Origin: JACVRW01 sp034664125
Lineage (GTDB): Bacteria > Actinomycetota > Thermoleophilia > Solirubrobacterales > Thermoleophilaceae
NCBI GenBank assembly: GCA_034664125.1
Contig: JAXDIG010000016.1
Location: forward strand, 43,455 to 107,454
DNA: 64,000 nt
Direction: 5' to 3'
Each line of letters opens with the position of its first letter. Positions within the stretch are counted from its first letter, which is position 1. The position numbers were made by a program, and so were the translations under genes. Positions 44,309-52,622 of this stretch are shown one piece after another. Under the pieces are notes generated by a model. It did not search any database, was not told the origin of the DNA, and saw only the letters and a list, made by a program, of their open reading frames with translations.

Positions 44309-44888
44309 GGCCGGCGCTGCCCGGATCGCTCGGTTTTCAACCCGGGAGCGAGATCCGCTGAGATGCAGCGCCGCACGCTCAACTCTTGAGACACGCCGCT
44401 CATTGGCGGTCGCCGAGCCGGCTGACCCGCCAGAGGATCGGCTCGCCTGGGCAAGGGACGGCACGGGGGCGGGTGTTGCGAGAGACGATAAGACGGATTC
44501 TGCCCGGTCTGCAGGCGGTAGGGCCCGTCACATGCGTGCCTAAGACCACGACTCAGGCGGCCGCGTAAGCGCCCGCCGCAAACGCGCTTCTCAATGCGGT
44601 TTCCGGGCACCAATCGGTCCCCTCTCCAGCCACTGAGCGACATTCGTCGTACTCGTGGTGGTCGCGGTTCGAGGACGCGACGGGGCGACAGAGAACCAAG
44701 GTGACTTGCCAAGCGAAAGAACGAGCTCGTCTAGACCAGCTGCCGCAGCTCCTGCATTCGCCGCCGTCAAGGAGACGTGGCCGACCCCCCTAGTAGGGAG
44801 GCGCGCATCGCGAATCAGTCTGGCGTCTCAATAAAGAGGCCCACCCTTTGGAAGGAGGTCTGTCTGATCCCGACGAGTTGGGGTTCGC
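44309..44888. other. Island intergenic stretch with att-flank relic
   Basis: No supported gene in about 580 bases. It contains the imperfect repeat of the attR flank (44594-44636). Small frames on both strands show no start signals or recognisable residues. Confidence 0.45.
44594..44636. repeat. Internal relic of the attR left flank
   Basis: Thirty-eight of 43 bases match 50496-50538, which runs directly into the attR core. The match stops five bases into the core (ACTGA), after which the sequences diverge. It is best read as the footprint of an earlier or tandem integration, dividing the island into a left block (42.2-44.6 kb) and a right block (44.6-50.6 kb). Confidence 0.7.
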
Positions 44889-45128
44889 CTACTTGCGGCG
44901 CTGAGCAAGGTCCGAAGCGGCTGCGCGCTTCGCGGACTTGGAAGCCGACGGCGACCGCAGGGTCTTGCTGGCAGCGGACGCGGCCGCTCTCCCGGTTCGC
45001 CTGCTGTTGCCAACCTGAGAGAGGTCGGATGCTGCAGCCCGCTTGGCTGACTTCGAAGCAGAGGGCGATCTCAATGTCTTGCCTGCTGCTGACGCCGCCT
45101 TACGGCCTGTTCGACCTGACTTGGCCAT
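44889..45128 (-). CDS. 79-residue basic protein made of two tandem repeats
   Basis: Starts MAKSGRTGRKAAS with GGAGG five bases upstream, a convincing translation signal. Two copies of a unit of about 37 residues share GKTLRSPSASKSAKRAAASDL, differing by one residue. The composition (Ala, Ser, Lys, Arg) resembles small Lys/Ala-rich proteins seen in phages and islands of many bacteria, with no assigned function. DNA binding is possible from charge. The related SAKR-type motifs in the 45668 gene product suggest a common system. Confidence 0.65.
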   Translation of the reverse strand: MAKSGRTGRKAASAAGKTLRSPSASKSAKRAAASDLSQVGNSRRTGRAAASAASKTLRSPSASKSAKRAAASDLAQRRK

Positions 45129-45667
45129 GATTACCTCCAACGGATCGTTCCGGAAAGATCATAGGTTCGCCAGTGGACAGGCTCCCACGCATGGCGAAAG
45201 GCAGACGCGGTGCTCCCTGCTAGCCGAAGAGTCGCCCCCAGACACGGTGACTCCCGGTCGTCGGACGACCAGCAAGCTCCCAAAGCGGACGGTAGTAGCG
45301 CGTTAGCCCGTCCTGTTCTTGGTCGGGAGATCGAAGCAAACTAGACGACAGGCGGACTTCCGCCTCTCGCGCACAGCGGAAGCGAGAGCCGGTCGAGAAG
45401 AGGCACGCCGCGAGCGAAAGACGCGTTCGCACGCCTCACGAGGAAAAACGTCTTCGAGCGGCGAGACGCGCCGCCGCCGCGTCAGTACACGGGCACGTCA
45501 CCTCCGCGGTCAGGGAGCTAGCCGCTGACCAGAGGTGGTGCATGCAAAGTCGCCCGAAGGCGTAGGCAGCTCATAAGCGCGCGCCTGACCGTGGCTGCCG
45601 ATCATGGGATTCGCAGAAACGATTCTTGCGCCCGGAGTCGTGGGTCGCGCGCGGCAACGGGAGTGGC
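45129..45667. other. Island intergenic stretch, no supported gene
   Basis: About 540 bases. Frames such as 45319-45528 (plus) are Arg/Ser-rich, without ribosome sites or family resemblance. A promoter for the 79-residue gene probably lies in 45140-45250, but I see no clear boxes. Confidence 0.4.
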
Positions 45668-46432
45668 TTAGCTCTCGCGCGCGCCCTTCCCGCTTGACCT
45701 CGCGGACCCACTGGACTTCTTGCTGGATCTTGTGGTCCGGCCTGTGCTGCTCGCTGACCTACCCGTTCCCTTCCCTGTCTTTCCGGCCTGGCCGCTGCTC
45801 TTGGTCCTCCCACTAGCGCTGCTTAATGTCTTGGGCGCCTTCGCGGCGCCCTTAGCACGAGCCGTAGTCGGCGCACCCGACTTGCCACTGCCGACCGACC
45901 GAGCAACCTTCGCCGCCCTCTTCCCACTCGTCTTCCCTGCGCCCGCGTCCTGCGATGCGTCTGCGCGCTTCGTGACGTAGCGACCCGACACCGCGCTCCG
46001 CGCCCTGCGGGATGTGCCGGTTCGCGCGGTCCCAGACTTGCGTTCCCGTTGGGTCGCTGCGTCGGACCCCCGAGGGGCACCTTGGCTTCCTTCCGATTGC
46101 GTAGCCCCGGTGCGGGCCTGAATGTCAGCCAACGCCTTGCCGGCAGCCGATTGAATCTGAGTCAGCAGCTGTTCTGCTTCACGTGGTGCTTTTCCGCGGA
46201 CACCCTCGGCCAATTCGGCTGCGGCCCGCTTCACGTAGACCACCGCGATCTTCAGAGCGGGAGCTGAGCCTTCGTTAGCCGTCTCGTCCGAGAATGGATC
46301 CTCTAGCGCGTTGAGGTCGTAGGAGTCCTCCCCGATCCTGACGACGGCCTTCCCTTGGTATCGCGGGAGCGGTGCATCGAGGAAGTCGTAATCCATGGTG
46401 CCCGACCCAGAATGGGGATTCTGCGGGCTCAT
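45668..46432 (-). CDS. Zeta-toxin partner with basic H1-like tail (possible antitoxin)
   Basis: A 254-residue protein in two parts. Residues 1-110 are acidic and mixed alpha/beta (MDYDFLDAPLPRYQGKAVVRIGE and a helix KIAVVYVKRAAAELAEGV). Residues 125-254 are a disordered Ser/Lys/Arg/Gly tail like histone H1, including SGRYVTKR, close to the short 'GRYV(T/S)K' motif of many phage-borne small proteins. It is coupled to the upstream kinase gene by ATGA. The order toxin then partner is opposite to classical epsilon-zeta and the partner is not an epsilon homologue, so antitoxin function is conjecture. Confidence 0.6.
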   Translation of the reverse strand: MSPQNPHSGSGTMDYDFLDAPLPRYQGKAVVRIGEDSYDLNALEDPFSDETANEGSAPALKIAVVYVKRAAAELAEGVRGKAPREAEQLLTQIQSAAGKALADIQARTGATQSEGSQGAPRGSDAATQRERKSGTARTGTSRRARSAVSGRYVTKRADASQDAGAGKTSGKRAAKVARSVGSGKSGAPTTARAKGAAKAPKTLSSASGRTKSSGQAGKTGKGTGRSASSTGRTTRSSKKSSGSARSSGKGARES

Positions 46433-47202
46433 TGCTCCCCTTTCTCCAAGAACTCAGCGTAGCGAGCATCGTCCAAAACTCGAAGGCCACCTAGGCCGGA
46501 ACCACCCCGGCCCTCGGCTATCAGCTCGGGGTCGGGCCCGACTGTTGAGTAGATCTCAATCCGCTCGACAGGAAGTTCCGCGACCCTAAAGACACCGCGG
46601 CTGACCGCCGCGTGCTTCTCGCGGATGACATCCTCGGCAACATGTCGTCCCCCTGCCTCGTAACGGGCCTTCGCTCGCTCAATGGCAACGTCAAGTGGAA
46701 CCGTCGCGTACCGGACGGTCACGCTGTACCCGTGCTTGATGAGCGGCTCAATCCTCCTTGAGAATTGCCCCTCATCGTTGCTGCCCACAGCGTCAAGCAC
46801 GAGGTTCAATCGTCGCTGTCCGGCGATGGCGAACATCTGATGCGCGATCAGGCGAACCTCCTCGTGCGTGAGGACGGCAGCGTCCGCCCTTTCGTTTGCG
46901 ACGAACCCTGTGTACTCGGGTAGCTCCTCCCGGAGCGCGTCGGGGTCGATGACGACCGCATCTGGCGGCAAGAGGAGGGCTTCAAGAAGCCGACTCTTCC
47001 CCGCGGCCGGTCCGCCGGCCATGAGCACCGCGAGCGGCGGATTGTGTGACTTTTTTCCGGACAGCCGCTCATCGAGGATCCGTGAGTGCTCCATGAGGCG
47101 TTCGGGCGTGAACTCGCCATCGATCGTGTGCATTTGAAAAGAGCTCTGCTGCACCGATTGTGATCTCCTGCCGCCTGTCGCTTCTGGCTCGCGGGTGCTC
47201 AT
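46429..47202 (-). CDS. Zeta-toxin-family P-loop kinase
   Basis: Up to 257 residues. Walker A is GGPAAGKS (63-70), followed by VVIDPDALREELPEY (substrate-binding Asp and the LPEY motif of zeta toxins), THEEVRLIAHQM, and NLVLDAVGS. Zeta toxins phosphorylate UDP-N-acetylglucosamine and block wall synthesis. Related kinases without toxic activity also exist. ATG 47202 lacks a good ribosome site; Met24 (47133) is an alternative. It is coupled to the 45668 gene by a four-base overlap. Confidence 0.82.
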   Translation of the reverse strand: MSTREPEATGGRRSQSVQQSSFQMHTIDGEFTPERLMEHSRILDERLSGKKSHNPPLAVLMAGGPAAGKSRLLEALLLPPDAVVIDPDALREELPEYTGFVANERADAAVLTHEEVRLIAHQMFAIAGQRRLNLVLDAVGSNDEGQFSRRIEPLIKHGYSVTVRYATVPLDVAIERAKARYEAGGRHVAEDVIREKHAAVSRGVFRVAELPVERIEIYSTVGPDPELIAEGRGGSGLGGLRVLDDARYAEFLEKGEQ

Positions 47203-47273
47203 CGGTCGTCTAGCCAGTAGAGATCGATCCCGCGTCCCTGCTCGATCTCAGCCGTCGTTCCCCCGTGTCCACC

Positions 47274-47305
47274 GCCAAGGTCTTCCGACTGCGACAGACC
47301 TTGGC
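47274..47305. terminator. Hairpin between nuclease and zeta genes
   Basis: GCCAAGGTCT (47274-47283) pairs perfectly with AGACCTTGGC (47296-47305) around a 12-base loop, in the 150-base gap between the two minus-strand pairs. It is a probable terminator of the nuclease pair, making the two pairs separate units. Confidence 0.65.
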
Positions 47306-47352
47306 GCGTCGGCCCGTTTGATAACCGTTGCCCAGCCTGCGGGTCGCATAGA

Positions 47353-48744
47353 TCAGACGTCTGGACCGCTCGCGAGGGCCGCGTGGCTGGGCCAGTACTT
47401 CTTGCTTTGGAGGTATTGCGTGGCTTCTGGCTCCTCGGCGAACTCGAGGAGGTTGCCGACTTGCTCAAGTAGGACGGTTCGGACCTCGGCGGGTGTGACG
47501 AAGAAGAACTCTCGGCGCTGGTTGATGACGTTGACGCGTCGGTCGGCGAAAGCTCGGTGGAGGTCGGCTTCCACGGTGACGGCGTCGTCGGCGAAGAACA
47601 TGGCGTGGACGTCGAAGGGGAAGGGGACGGAGGCGTCTCCTAGCTCCCGGACGCGGTCCATGGGCTCCAGTCGTCGGGTTAGCCCGATCTTGATGATGTT
47701 GGGGCCGAGGGCGCCGCGGTTGCTGATGACGTAGACGTAGCCGGCGCGGATGTTTGCGACGCGGTAGTCGTTTCGCTCTATCGCTTGGTCTATCTCGCCC
47801 AAGCGATCGTTGAGTTCGGCGATGGCAGTCTGGTCGTTGCTTTCAACTAGCACCTGCAGGGCGTTGACGTAGTGCTCGCGTTCCTTTTCGAGCCGGGCGC
47901 GCTCGGCGGCTAGTTCTTGCTCGGCCTTGCGTTCCTCGCGGAGGCGCTGGCGCTCCTCGCGGGCTTCTTCCTTCTCGACCTGGACCTTCATGAGGTAGTC
48001 GGCGGTCAGCTCGAGTTCGCGGAGGCGTAGCTGGTGGTAGTCCGGGTTGATCCGCATCTCCATCATCGCTCCGAGCTTGGCGATGGCGCTGACCGACGAC
48101 TCGAGTCGATTCTTCGCAGTGAGCACGTTCCCGGCGCGCAGTGCGCGCACGCAGTTGTCGGCCTCTGCGTTGTAGGCGCGAAGCATTAGCTTGGAGAACT
48201 CGGCCGTCATCTTGCGGCCCTTGGCCAAGGAGTTGTTGAACGTGAACAGGTCCGAGGCCAGCACAGCATCGCCGGCCCTGACCATCGTCTTGATCTGCTG
48301 GCTCAGCTCGTTGAGCTCGGCCTGGTATTCGGCGGCGTTCTCGAGCGGGTGGTGGTAGCGATAGATCCCGACCTCTTGCAGGATCCGTTCGTCGTCGAGT
48401 TCGACCCTCGGCCCAGCCGCCGCGTCGGCCTGAAGGCGCGCGAGCTCTCCTTCGAGTTCGCTGATTTGCTGACGGAGCCGATCCTCTTCGGGCGGTGCAG
48501 CTTCCCGGGCCCCTGCGGTGTCCGAAGGGGGGAGAAGGTCTCCTGCCTCGGGTGGTGGGGGGATCTCGACGTGGTCGCTTGGCGGCGGGGGAGGGGGCGC
48601 GGCGGTTCTGCGGACCCAGAACGCCCATCCTTCGGGCGCAGGCGGCCAGGCGGAGTCCGGCGCCCATCCTTCTGGCGGAACCCAGTCGCCGGGGGGTACC
48701 TCCCAGCCGGGAGGTGCGTTGAACGAATAGCCGCTAGGCGTCAT
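47353..48744 (-). CDS. DUF4041-like coiled coil with T5orf172/MUG113-type GIY-YIG nuclease domain
   Basis: A 463-residue protein. Residues 11-42 hold repeated PPGW/PPEGW motifs, then a Pro-rich linker. About 115-300 match the DUF4041 type of helical domain, 250-325 a charged coiled coil. The C-terminal nuclease domain (about 334-420) has AGYVYVIS (the GIY equivalent), IIKIGLTRR (YIG equivalent), a later EADLHRAF Glu, and NQRREFFFV. This is the T5orf172 branch of GIY-YIG enzymes. ATG overlaps the upstream stop (ATGA). A role in phage defence or DNA processing is inferred from nuclease plus island context. Confidence 0.85.
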   Translation of the reverse strand: MTPSGYSFNAPPGWEVPPGDWVPPEGWAPDSAWPPAPEGWAFWVRRTAAPPPPPPSDHVEIPPPPEAGDLLPPSDTAGAREAAPPEEDRLRQQISELEGELARLQADAAAGPRVELDDERILQEVGIYRYHHPLENAAEYQAELNELSQQIKTMVRAGDAVLASDLFTFNNSLAKGRKMTAEFSKLMLRAYNAEADNCVRALRAGNVLTAKNRLESSVSAIAKLGAMMEMRINPDYHQLRLRELELTADYLMKVQVEKEEAREERQRLREERKAEQELAAERARLEKEREHYVNALQVLVESNDQTAIAELNDRLGEIDQAIERNDYRVANIRAGYVYVISNRGALGPNIIKIGLTRRLEPMDRVRELGDASVPFPFDVHAMFFADDAVTVEADLHRAFADRRVNVINQRREFFFVTPAEVRTVLLEQVGNLLEFAEEPEATQYLQSKKYWPSHAALASGPDV

Positions 48745-50012
48745 CGGCCCCGAACACCGGGAGCCTCGTCGATGCCGACGAGCTGGTAAGGGTTCTTCGA
48801 CGTCGTCGCACCGAGGTGCTGCAGCGTTGCTGCCGGCACGACGTTGCGCAGGTCGAACCTCATGAACGAGTCGCGCTCGGCGCCAACGCCAACGAAGGCA
48901 ACTCGACGCTCGAGCCCGGTAGCCGGGTCCTTGGTCTCGGTTGCGACCTGAAGCGCGATCGTCTGAATCCTCCCGGCTCGGTCGGCCTCAAAGACCTCAT
49001 GAAGCGTTCGCACTGCGACTTGATCAACGACGCTCGCATAGCGCTCCCTGAGCTCTTTCTTCGAAAGGTCAGCGACAGCGACTTCGTCTTTGGCCTTGAT
49101 GTAGCGGTAGGCCTTCTCGGTGGGCAAACGGTCAGGAGGGCAAACTAGGACCGTCAGCGTGAGCTCGCGAGTCTCGGCGTCGAACTCGTAGTCGTACTCA
49201 ACATCCAGGATCTCGGGATAGACCGAATTGCCAAGGACAATCCCGACGTACGCCTGGACGGCCTCGTGGTCGCCCGCAGCGAGCCCGGCGATGAGCGCGT
49301 CCAGCTTGCCGTTGGCTGCTACGACCTCGGATTCTCGCGCTTTGCACTCGCGCTGATAGACATCGCGCGCGGCCTGCAGGTCGCGCGCGCGCTGCCGCTC
49401 AAGCGCGTCCCGCTGGCTTATCTGTTCGAGTTGGCGGCCTGGGACGGCAGCGGCCTCGGCCTCCCACTTGCGATGCTCGACTTCGAAGGCTTCGCGGGCC
49501 TGCGCGACCGCGGCCTCGTGTCTCTTCTTGCCACCGAACCTTGCGCTTAGACCCGTCGGGGCCTCCGGCTCGGCGAATACGGGCTCCGGCGGCGCAGAAA
49601 CGGGCACGACCTCTGGGGTCGGCGCCTCGAGGTCGGGCCTGGGAAAGGGAGGGTGGCTAGCCGAGACGCGCAGATTCTCGAGATCCACGAAGTCATCGAC
49701 GATCAGCGTGGCGGACAGGATCGAGTCCAGCTCGTCGGCGGTCGCAGCCAGCTGACTGTTGAGCGCCTCGACCTCCGCTAGGCGGGACTCGACATGTAGG
49801 CGCTTGGCCTCGCGCTCCGCGGCCTTCTGCTCAGCTGCTGACGCTCGGGCCGCTGCCGCGGCCGCGCGCTCGGCCCTACGTTGCGCCTGCTCAGCCTCGC
49901 GCGTTGCGGCTGCGAAAGCTCGTGCCTGTGCTCGCTCGGCCTGCGCTCTCTGTCTCGCGGCGAGCTGATTCTGATACTGCAGCTCAGCGAAGAACCCCCG
50001 TCTCCTGGCCAT
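48741..50012 (-). CDS. Coiled-coil protein of the MARRRGFFAELQ family, partner of the GIY-YIG protein
   Basis: A 423-residue protein starting MARRRGFFAELQYQNQLAARQ, with GGAGG seven bases upstream. Residues 10-80 form a long Ala/Arg/Gln/Glu coiled coil. The segment VDDFVDLENLRVSASHPPFPRPDLE (115-139) and SARFGGKKRHEAAV are conserved in actinobacterial relatives, some of which I recall being annotated as restriction-type proteins with an Mrr-like nuclease end. Here the C-terminal half (about 260-423) is a mixed alpha/beta domain without an obvious nuclease motif. Catalysis may be supplied by the coupled GIY-YIG protein. Confidence 0.75.
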   Translation of the reverse strand: MARRRGFFAELQYQNQLAARQRAQAERAQARAFAAATREAEQAQRRAERAAAAAARASAAEQKAAEREAKRLHVESRLAEVEALNSQLAATADELDSILSATLIVDDFVDLENLRVSASHPPFPRPDLEAPTPEVVPVSAPPEPVFAEPEAPTGLSARFGGKKRHEAAVAQAREAFEVEHRKWEAEAAAVPGRQLEQISQRDALERQRARDLQAARDVYQRECKARESEVVAANGKLDALIAGLAAGDHEAVQAYVGIVLGNSVYPEILDVEYDYEFDAETRELTLTVLVCPPDRLPTEKAYRYIKAKDEVAVADLSKKELRERYASVVDQVAVRTLHEVFEADRAGRIQTIALQVATETKDPATGLERRVAFVGVGAERDSFMRFDLRNVVPAATLQHLGATTSKNPYQLVGIDEAPGVRGR

Positions 50013-50395
50013 CCTCACACCTCCTAGAAGTGTCCGCCGCCCGTCTTTCGAGCATCCGTGGGCTGCCCGACCCATCCAGTCGCAACGACGCCAGGCCGCA
50101 CGTTACGGCTCAACGCCCAAGAAACTCAAGACATGCCAACGAATAACATTCGCTTCTTCGGTCGGCGCCGCGTCCTGAATCCTTTAGACCCCCCGCCCGC
50201 GGCGGGTCACGCGGTGGCTCGAGCTACCTTGCCGCTCTCAGGATCGCCCCCGGTAAGCGTTTGCAGCCTCCCTAGCGGACCGGACCCGCGCGCCGGACGT
50301 GCATCATGAGTCGCGCACTCGGCTGGCGTGACGCGGTGACGACGCCGATTGAGCCCTCGAGCGCAGCTACGTCGCCGGGCGCCGGTAGCGTGAGC

Positions 50396-50429
50396 GTTTG
50401 GGACTCCGTGGCCGTGTGGAGTCCCAAAC
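50396..50429. terminator. Perfect 12-bp hairpin near the island right end
   Basis: GTTTGGGACTCC (50396-50407) pairs with GGAGTCCCAAAC (50418-50429) around a ten-base loop. It lies between the island genes and attR. Terminator or recombination-related; no protein partner is indicated. Confidence 0.55.
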
Positions 50430-50533
50430 CCACCCGAAACCACCCAAATCCGCGGGTAGGCCCCCGACGCTGCACACGTCACCAACCGCGTTGCAAAGCG
50501 GTTCCCGGGCACCAAACGGTCCCCTCCCGAGCC

Positions 50534-50576
50534 ACTGAAAATCGTGGTGTCGCCGGTTCGATTCCGGCCCTCGCCA
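50534..50576 (+). repeat. attR: 43-bp copy of the tRNA-Phe 3' part
   Basis: Perfect match to 42206-42248. It holds the anticodon arm remainder, variable loop, T-arm and acceptor 3' strand but no D-arm or 5' acceptor strand, so it cannot make a tRNA. It marks the right boundary of the island. Confidence 0.95.
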
Positions 50577-50756
50577 CTTCCCGGCTGCGCCGCATCGCTT
50601 GGCTGCGTCCTCGCTCGCTCGCGTGCGGAGCACGCGTCGCTCACTGCGTCCTTGCCAGTCGGGCGGCTCGCTCGGGAAATGGCGAGGACTGCGCCCTCGC
50701 CATCGGCTTTCACGCGCAGGTTGCGCTTGGGCCCTCTGTTACGCGAGGCTTGTTGC

Positions 50757-52622
50757 GTGGTCGAGGCTTATCACGGCGTCACCCCCGCCGAGCACGAGGC
50801 GCGCATCGACTCGCTGACCGCACAGGGATATCGGCCCATCTCCATCAGCGTCTACGGAGATCCCGCCGATCCGCGGTACGCGGCGGTCTGGGCGAAGCGT
50901 GACGGCGCCGCCTGGCTGTCCGTCCACGGGGTCGACGCGGCGGGGTACCAGTCGTTCTTCGACACCTCGACCGCCAATGGGTACGTTCCGGTGCTCGTCT
51001 CGGCCACCGGCGCCTTCGCGGACCCCGTCTTCGCCGCCGTCTTCGAGCAGGGCATAGCCGGGCCGTGGCAGGCCCATCACGGGCTGACCGCCGGGCCGGC
51101 CGTCAACGCCGGGACCTTCCAGAACCAGAACCAGGTCGCCCGCACGCAGGGATTGATCCTGCGCTCCGCCGCGATCTACGGGACCGCCGTCGATCGCCGC
51201 TATGCGGGCGTCTGGCACGCGAACCCCGGCTTCTCGAAGTGGACCGTGCACCCGTCCGACACCGCCGCGAGCTACCAGACGGTCTTCGATGCCGACGCGC
51301 AGCTGCCCGGCTTTGCCCTGGCGGGCTACCGGCCCGCCTTTGTCACGCTCGCCGACGACCAGCTCTACTGCTCGTCGTTTCGCGACGACGTCGTCGGGGA
51401 CTGGAAGGCCCGCCACGGCCTGACCGCGAGCGAGTACGAAGACGAGCGCCACCGGCAGGCGGCGGAGGGGGCCTACCCGATCTGCCTCCAGGGCGGGGGG
51501 ACGGACGCCGAGACGCGCTACGCGGCGATCTTCGCCAAGCAGGACATCCCCGAGTCCCGGGTCTGGACCGTGACCGGGACGGAGGTGCCGGCGCTCGCCG
51601 GCCTCGATCACGCCATGCAGGGCTTCATGATGGCCAACGGGGTGCGGGCGGCGCAGCTCGCGGTGGGCAAGAACGGCGTCATCAAGCTGTCGCGCGGCTA
51701 CACGTGGGCGGAGCCCGGCTACCGGACGACCCAGCCGTCCGACCGGTTTCTACTCGCGAGCTGCAGCAAGATGTTCGTCGCGGCCGCGGTGCAGTCGCTC
51801 TACGACTCGGGCGACCTGACGCCGTCGACCGAGGTCTACCCCCTGCTCGGCTTCTCGGGCCCGCTCGACACGCGCAGCGACCGGATCACCGTGCAGCAGC
51901 TCCTGGACCACGCCGGCGGCTACGACGACACCGCCACCGGATCGCGCTACGACCCCACCTACTCGATGCGCCAGATCGCGCTGGACCTCGGGCTGAGCGT
52001 CCCGGTCACCAGGCTCGACGTCGCGCGCTACATGTACGAGAGGTACGCGCTCGACTTCGAGCCGGGCACCAACAGCAAGTACTGCAACTACGGGTATCTG
52101 CTGTCCAGCGCCCTCGTCGAGCACGTCACGGGACGGGACTTCTTCGGCTACCTCACCGCGACCATCCTCGGGCCCGAGGCCATCACCGAGGTCCTGGTCA
52201 GCTCCACGCGCGCCGCGGGTCGTCCGCCGGAGCAGGCGATCGCCGAGGACCAGGGCCTGGGCCCGAGTCCGCTGGACCTGAGCTCGCCCGCGCTCGTCCC
52301 GGCCGTGTACGGCGGCGACCAGGAGATCAAGGAGGTGGCCGCCGGGTGCGCCGGACTCGCGTGCTCGGCTCACGCGATGGTGCGGTTCATCCACCGGCAC
52401 GCCGTCTGGGGCAACGGTGGCCGGGCGCCCGGCTTTGGCCGCTCCGGCAGCACGCCGGGAGCCTCGACGCTTGCCGTCTCCCGCTTGGACGGGGTGGACT
52501 GGGCCCTGACCGTGAACACGCGGGCCTGGCCCGACGGCGGACCGTCCTACGCCCTGCTCACGGGGCCCGACTCACAGGCCGGGTCGATCAACTACCAGCT
52601 CGCGCGCGCGACGATTCCCTAG
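50757..52622 (+). CDS. Serine hydrolase (beta-lactamase class C fold) with BTRD1-like tandem repeats
   Basis: About 621 residues from GTG 50757; ATG 50679 is an alternative. The N-terminal 280 residues are about five repeats of roughly 50 residues, each with a W..HG(L/V)T..YQ..F turn and GYRP...D.RYAAVW, the pattern of bacterial tandem repeat domain 1 and of fungal polyglycine hydrolases. The C-terminal 330 residues are a beta-lactamase/transpeptidase-like domain with nucleophile in SCSK and a Tyr-x-Asn (YCN) motif. No clear signal peptide is visible. The gene begins within 180 bases of attR, so its promoter context may have been altered by island insertion. Confidence 0.82.
   Translation: MVEAYHGVTPAEHEARIDSLTAQGYRPISISVYGDPADPRYAAVWAKRDGAAWLSVHGVDAAGYQSFFDTSTANGYVPVLVSATGAFADPVFAAVFEQGIAGPWQAHHGLTAGPAVNAGTFQNQNQVARTQGLILRSAAIYGTAVDRRYAGVWHANPGFSKWTVHPSDTAASYQTVFDADAQLPGFALAGYRPAFVTLADDQLYCSSFRDDVVGDWKARHGLTASEYEDERHRQAAEGAYPICLQGGGTDAETRYAAIFAKQDIPESRVWTVTGTEVPALAGLDHAMQGFMMANGVRAAQLAVGKNGVIKLSRGYTWAEPGYRTTQPSDRFLLASCSKMFVAAAVQSLYDSGDLTPSTEVYPLLGFSGPLDTRSDRITVQQLLDHAGGYDDTATGSRYDPTYSMRQIALDLGLSVPVTRLDVARYMYERYALDFEPGTNSKYCNYGYLLSSALVEHVTGRDFFGYLTATILGPEAITEVLVSSTRAAGRPPEQAIAEDQGLGPSPLDLSSPALVPAVYGGDQEIKEVAAGCAGLACSAHAMVRFIHRHAVWGNGGRAPGFGRSGSTPGASTLAVSRLDGVDWALTVNTRAWPDGGPSYALLTGPDSQAGSINYQLARATIP

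Larger units (their letters stand above)
42249..50576. mobile_element. Genomic island integrated at tRNA-Phe
   Basis: About 8.3 kb bounded by 43-bp direct repeats, one in the intact tRNA and one partial copy. Contents fit an integrated accessory element: a C-terminal tyrosine-recombinase remnant next to the tRNA, a frameshifted gene, proteins with low-complexity basic tails, a zeta-toxin-like kinase, and a GIY-YIG nuclease pair. Gene density is lower than on either side. Because the integrase is truncated, the island is probably immobile. An internal relic of the attR flank (44594-44636) suggests more than one insertion. Confidence 0.9.
50013..50756. other. Island right end, attR and flank without a supported gene
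   Basis: About 740 bases. It contains a terminator-like hairpin (50396-50429), the flank repeated at 44594, attR (50534-50576) and 180 bases of chromosomal flank. Frames crossing attR on the minus strand mimic the common false proteins produced when tRNA-Phe is translated, and are discounted. Confidence 0.55.

Noticed and set aside
45319..45528. 69-codon Arg/Ser-rich frame in the island
   Set aside because: No ribosome site and low-complexity composition; cannot be supported as a gene.
47199..47468. Frame ending in ATGA at the zeta gene start
   Set aside because: The ending looks like coupling, but the frame contains the hairpin at 47274, begins inside the nuclease gene and has no start signal between them.
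50207..50713. Minus-strand frames across attR with RRHHDFQ- or RTGDTT-like strings
   Set aside because: These strings arise from translating tRNA-Phe sequence and are common false annotations near tRNA-linked islands.
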